Below, piece by piece: positions 62,842-64,000 of a stretch of 64,000 nt of DNA (the stretch's first letter is position 1; every line of letters begins with the position of its first letter). The translations under genes were made by a program, and so were the position numbers. This stretch comes from an uncultured Clostridia bacterium (GTDB taxonomy: Bacteria; Bacillota; Clostridia; Christensenellales; UBA1750), in assembly GCA_904393115.1 (NCBI GenBank), contig CAJFMX010000006.1, positions 62,001-126,000 on the forward strand, given 5' to 3'. The notes under the pieces are model-generated. The model was given only the letters and a program-made list of their open reading frames with translations, was not told the origin of the DNA and did no database searches.

Positions 62842-63957
62842 ATGCAATACCGCGTTTGCGTCTACGCAATCTGCAAGAACGAGGGGAAGTTCGTCGAAAG
62901 ATGGATGCGTTCCATGGCGGAGGCGGACGAAATCTATGTGTTGGACACCGGATCGACCGACGGCACGCCGGAGCAGCTGCGGGCCCTGGGCGCGTTCGTG
63001 ACGGAGGAGAGGATCTCGCCCTGGCGGTTTGACACGGCGCGCAACCGCTCGCTGGAGCTCGTGCCCGAGGACGCGGACATCTGCGTCTGCACGGACCTGG
63101 ACGAGAGCTTTCAGCCGGGCTGGCGCGAAAAGATCGAGGCGGCCTGGGCGCAGGGCGCGCAGCAGATCCGCTACCGCTATGTGTGGAACTTTCAGCCGGA
63201 CGGGTCGGAGGGATACGTCTTTTGGATCGACAAGATCCACGCGCGCCGGGGTTTTTCCTGGGTGAACCCCGTGCACGAGGTCCTGCGCTATGCCGGGCCG
63301 GGCGCGCCGCAGTCCCGGTTCGCCGAGGGAGTCTGCCTGGAGCACCGCGCCGATCCCACCAAGTCCCGCGGCCAGTACCTGCCGCTGCTGGAGCTGGCGG
63401 TGCAGGAGGACCCGCAGAACGACCGCAACATGCACTATCTCGGCCGGGAATACATGTTCCACGGCGACTGGGACAAGTGCATCGCGACGCTCCTGCGGCA
63501 CCTGGGCATGCCCAGCGCGCGCTGGGCCGACGAGCGCAGCGCCTCCATGCGCTTCATCGCGCGCGCCTATGCGGCCAAGGGCGAGCGGGAGCCGGCGCGC
63601 GCCTGGTATCTGCGCGCCATCGCGGAGGCGCCGCACCTGCGCGAGCCCTACCTGGACTTTGCGCGCTTCCTCAGCGAGGAGGGCGATCACGAGGGCGTCG
63701 CGTGGCTGTCCGGCCGGGCGCTGGCCATCGCCGAGCGGCCCAAGTCCTACATCTGCGAGGGGGACGCCTGGGGATACCTTCCCCACGACCTGCGCGCCCT
63801 GGCCTGCTATCACATGGCCGCGCAGGACTACGCGCGGGAGGCCCTGGCCCAGGGCGAGCGCGCGGCGGCCCTGGCCCCGTGGATCGAGCGCCTCGCGGGC
63901 AACCTGCCCTTCTACCGCATGCGCGCGAGCGGCGAGGCGCCGGTCAAAACAAGGTGA
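62842..63957 (+). CDS. GT2 glycosyltransferase with C-terminal TPR-like repeats
   Basis: This 371-residue protein begins as a family 2 glycosyltransferase: YAICKNEGKFVERWMRSMAE, EIYVLDTGSTDGTPEQLRAL, and a D-x-D in CVCTDLDESFQPGW. A tetratricopeptide-like C-terminal half follows (AARAYAAKGEREPARAWYLR). Such enzymes glycosylate surface proteins or glycans. As it directly follows a Thr-rich collagen-like protein, that protein is the likely acceptor. Site gaggagga lies about 6 nt before the ATG. No acceptor is proven. Confidence 0.85.
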   Translation: MQYRVCVYAICKNEGKFVERWMRSMAEADEIYVLDTGSTDGTPEQLRALGAFVTEERISPWRFDTARNRSLELVPEDADICVCTDLDESFQPGWREKIEAAWAQGAQQIRYRYVWNFQPDGSEGYVFWIDKIHARRGFSWVNPVHEVLRYAGPGAPQSRFAEGVCLEHRADPTKSRGQYLPLLELAVQEDPQNDRNMHYLGREYMFHGDWDKCIATLLRHLGMPSARWADERSASMRFIARAYAAKGEREPARAWYLRAIAEAPHLREPYLDFARFLSEEGDHEGVAWLSGRALAIAERPKSYICEGDAWGYLPHDLRALACYHMAAQDYAREALAQGERAAALAPWIERLAGNLPFYRMRASGEAPVKTR

Positions 63958-64000
63958 CGATCTGCGCCGACTTCCACGCCGTGCGGAACGGAACGCCCCC
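63954..64000 (+). CDS. Possible start of a further gene (3' end outside window)
   Basis: GTG 63954 overlaps the glycosyltransferase stop (GTGA) and encodes MTICADFHAVRNGTPP before the window ends. The overlap is typical here, but the ribosome site is weak (acaagg), so this is tentative. Confidence 0.3.
   Translation, partial: MTICADFHAVRNGTP

Noticed and set aside
60835..63813. Minus-strand frame opposite the collagen-like gene read as an Arg/Ala/Gly-rich protein
   Set aside because: The repeated RRAGRTRR-like sequence is only the complement of Gly-Pro-Thr repeats. The HMA protein is real only in its last 125 codons (60835-61212).

Overview
The window looks like a chromosomal segment of a GC-rich, endospore-forming, anaerobic member of the Bacillota (Clostridia; possibly the Christensenellales, which is only an inference). 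The Clostridia-type evidence is the yabP-yabQ-septum-initiator cluster, a ctsR-mcsA-mcsB-clpC operon with a CtsR box, a T-box leader, a GGGtGRT/scaffold gene pair, Cys-type sulfatase and radical-SAM chemistry, and near-consensus sigma-A promoters. About 60 protein genes are packed tightly on both strands. Many overlap by ATGA, GTGA or TTGA, and most convergent pairs share one long perfect hairpin. No rRNA, tRNA, CRISPR array, insertion sequence or prophage was recognised.

Layout. 0-5.3 kb: the end of an unknown gene, a DUF1858 redox protein, and a GH13 amylase/glgP operon. 5.5-9.3 kb: a secreted peptidoglycan-binding protein, then yabP, yabQ, an FtsB/DivIC-like gene and a Ppx/GppA gene. 9.3-11.8 kb: lactate dehydrogenase, a glycerophosphodiesterase and a small membrane protein. 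11.8-14.5 kb: a tyrosine-type T-box controlling an aminotransferase and tyrS. 14.5-20.8 kb: lipoprotein, MFS, YigZ, sulfatase, ilvE, pseudouridine synthase. 20.8-24.8 kb: a VOC protein with no ordinary start codon, the GGGtGRT pair, an HTH/S24-like regulator and a sugar epimerase. 24.8-25.9 kb: an AT-richer cassette with a secreted protein that seems to need a -1 frameshift, divergent from an HTH regulator across a perfect inverted repeat. 26-36.3 kb: enolase-superfamily dehydratase, YgiQ, a degenerate ADP-ribosylglycohydrolase-like protein, dUTPase, esterase, reductase, thioesterase, nitrilase and two acetyltransferases. 36.4-40.9 kb: GH94 phosphorylase, pentapeptide-repeat and LysM proteins. 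41-44 kb: a coupled nuclease-like/SNF2 helicase/epimerase operon. 44-50.7 kb: lipoprotein, metA and the ctsR operon. 50.7-54.3 kb: MATE transporter, ion permease, cytidylate-kinase-like protein. 54.4-59.9 kb: a natural 4-alpha-glucanotransferase::glycogen phosphorylase fusion, a creatininase-family protein and a YfcE phosphoesterase. 60-64 kb: a TipA-like MerR regulator, a metal-binding membrane protein under a palindromic operator, a collagen-like surface protein and a glycosyltransferase.

How it fits together. Alpha-glucan turnover is strongly represented (GH13, GlgP and the MalQ-GlgP fusion), with a GH94 phosphorylase for beta-glucosides and scattered sugar-acid, sulfate-ester and uronyl-ester genes, as expected of a gut polysaccharide user that makes lactate. 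Sporulation and stress functions (YabP/Q, CtsR regulon, perhaps LysM and collagen-like coat proteins) are interleaved. The features most worth following up are the frameshifted secreted protein and its regulator, the nuclease-like/SNF2/epimerase operon, the MalQ-GlgP fusion, the TipA-like internal start, and the apparent AUA start codon of the VOC gene.
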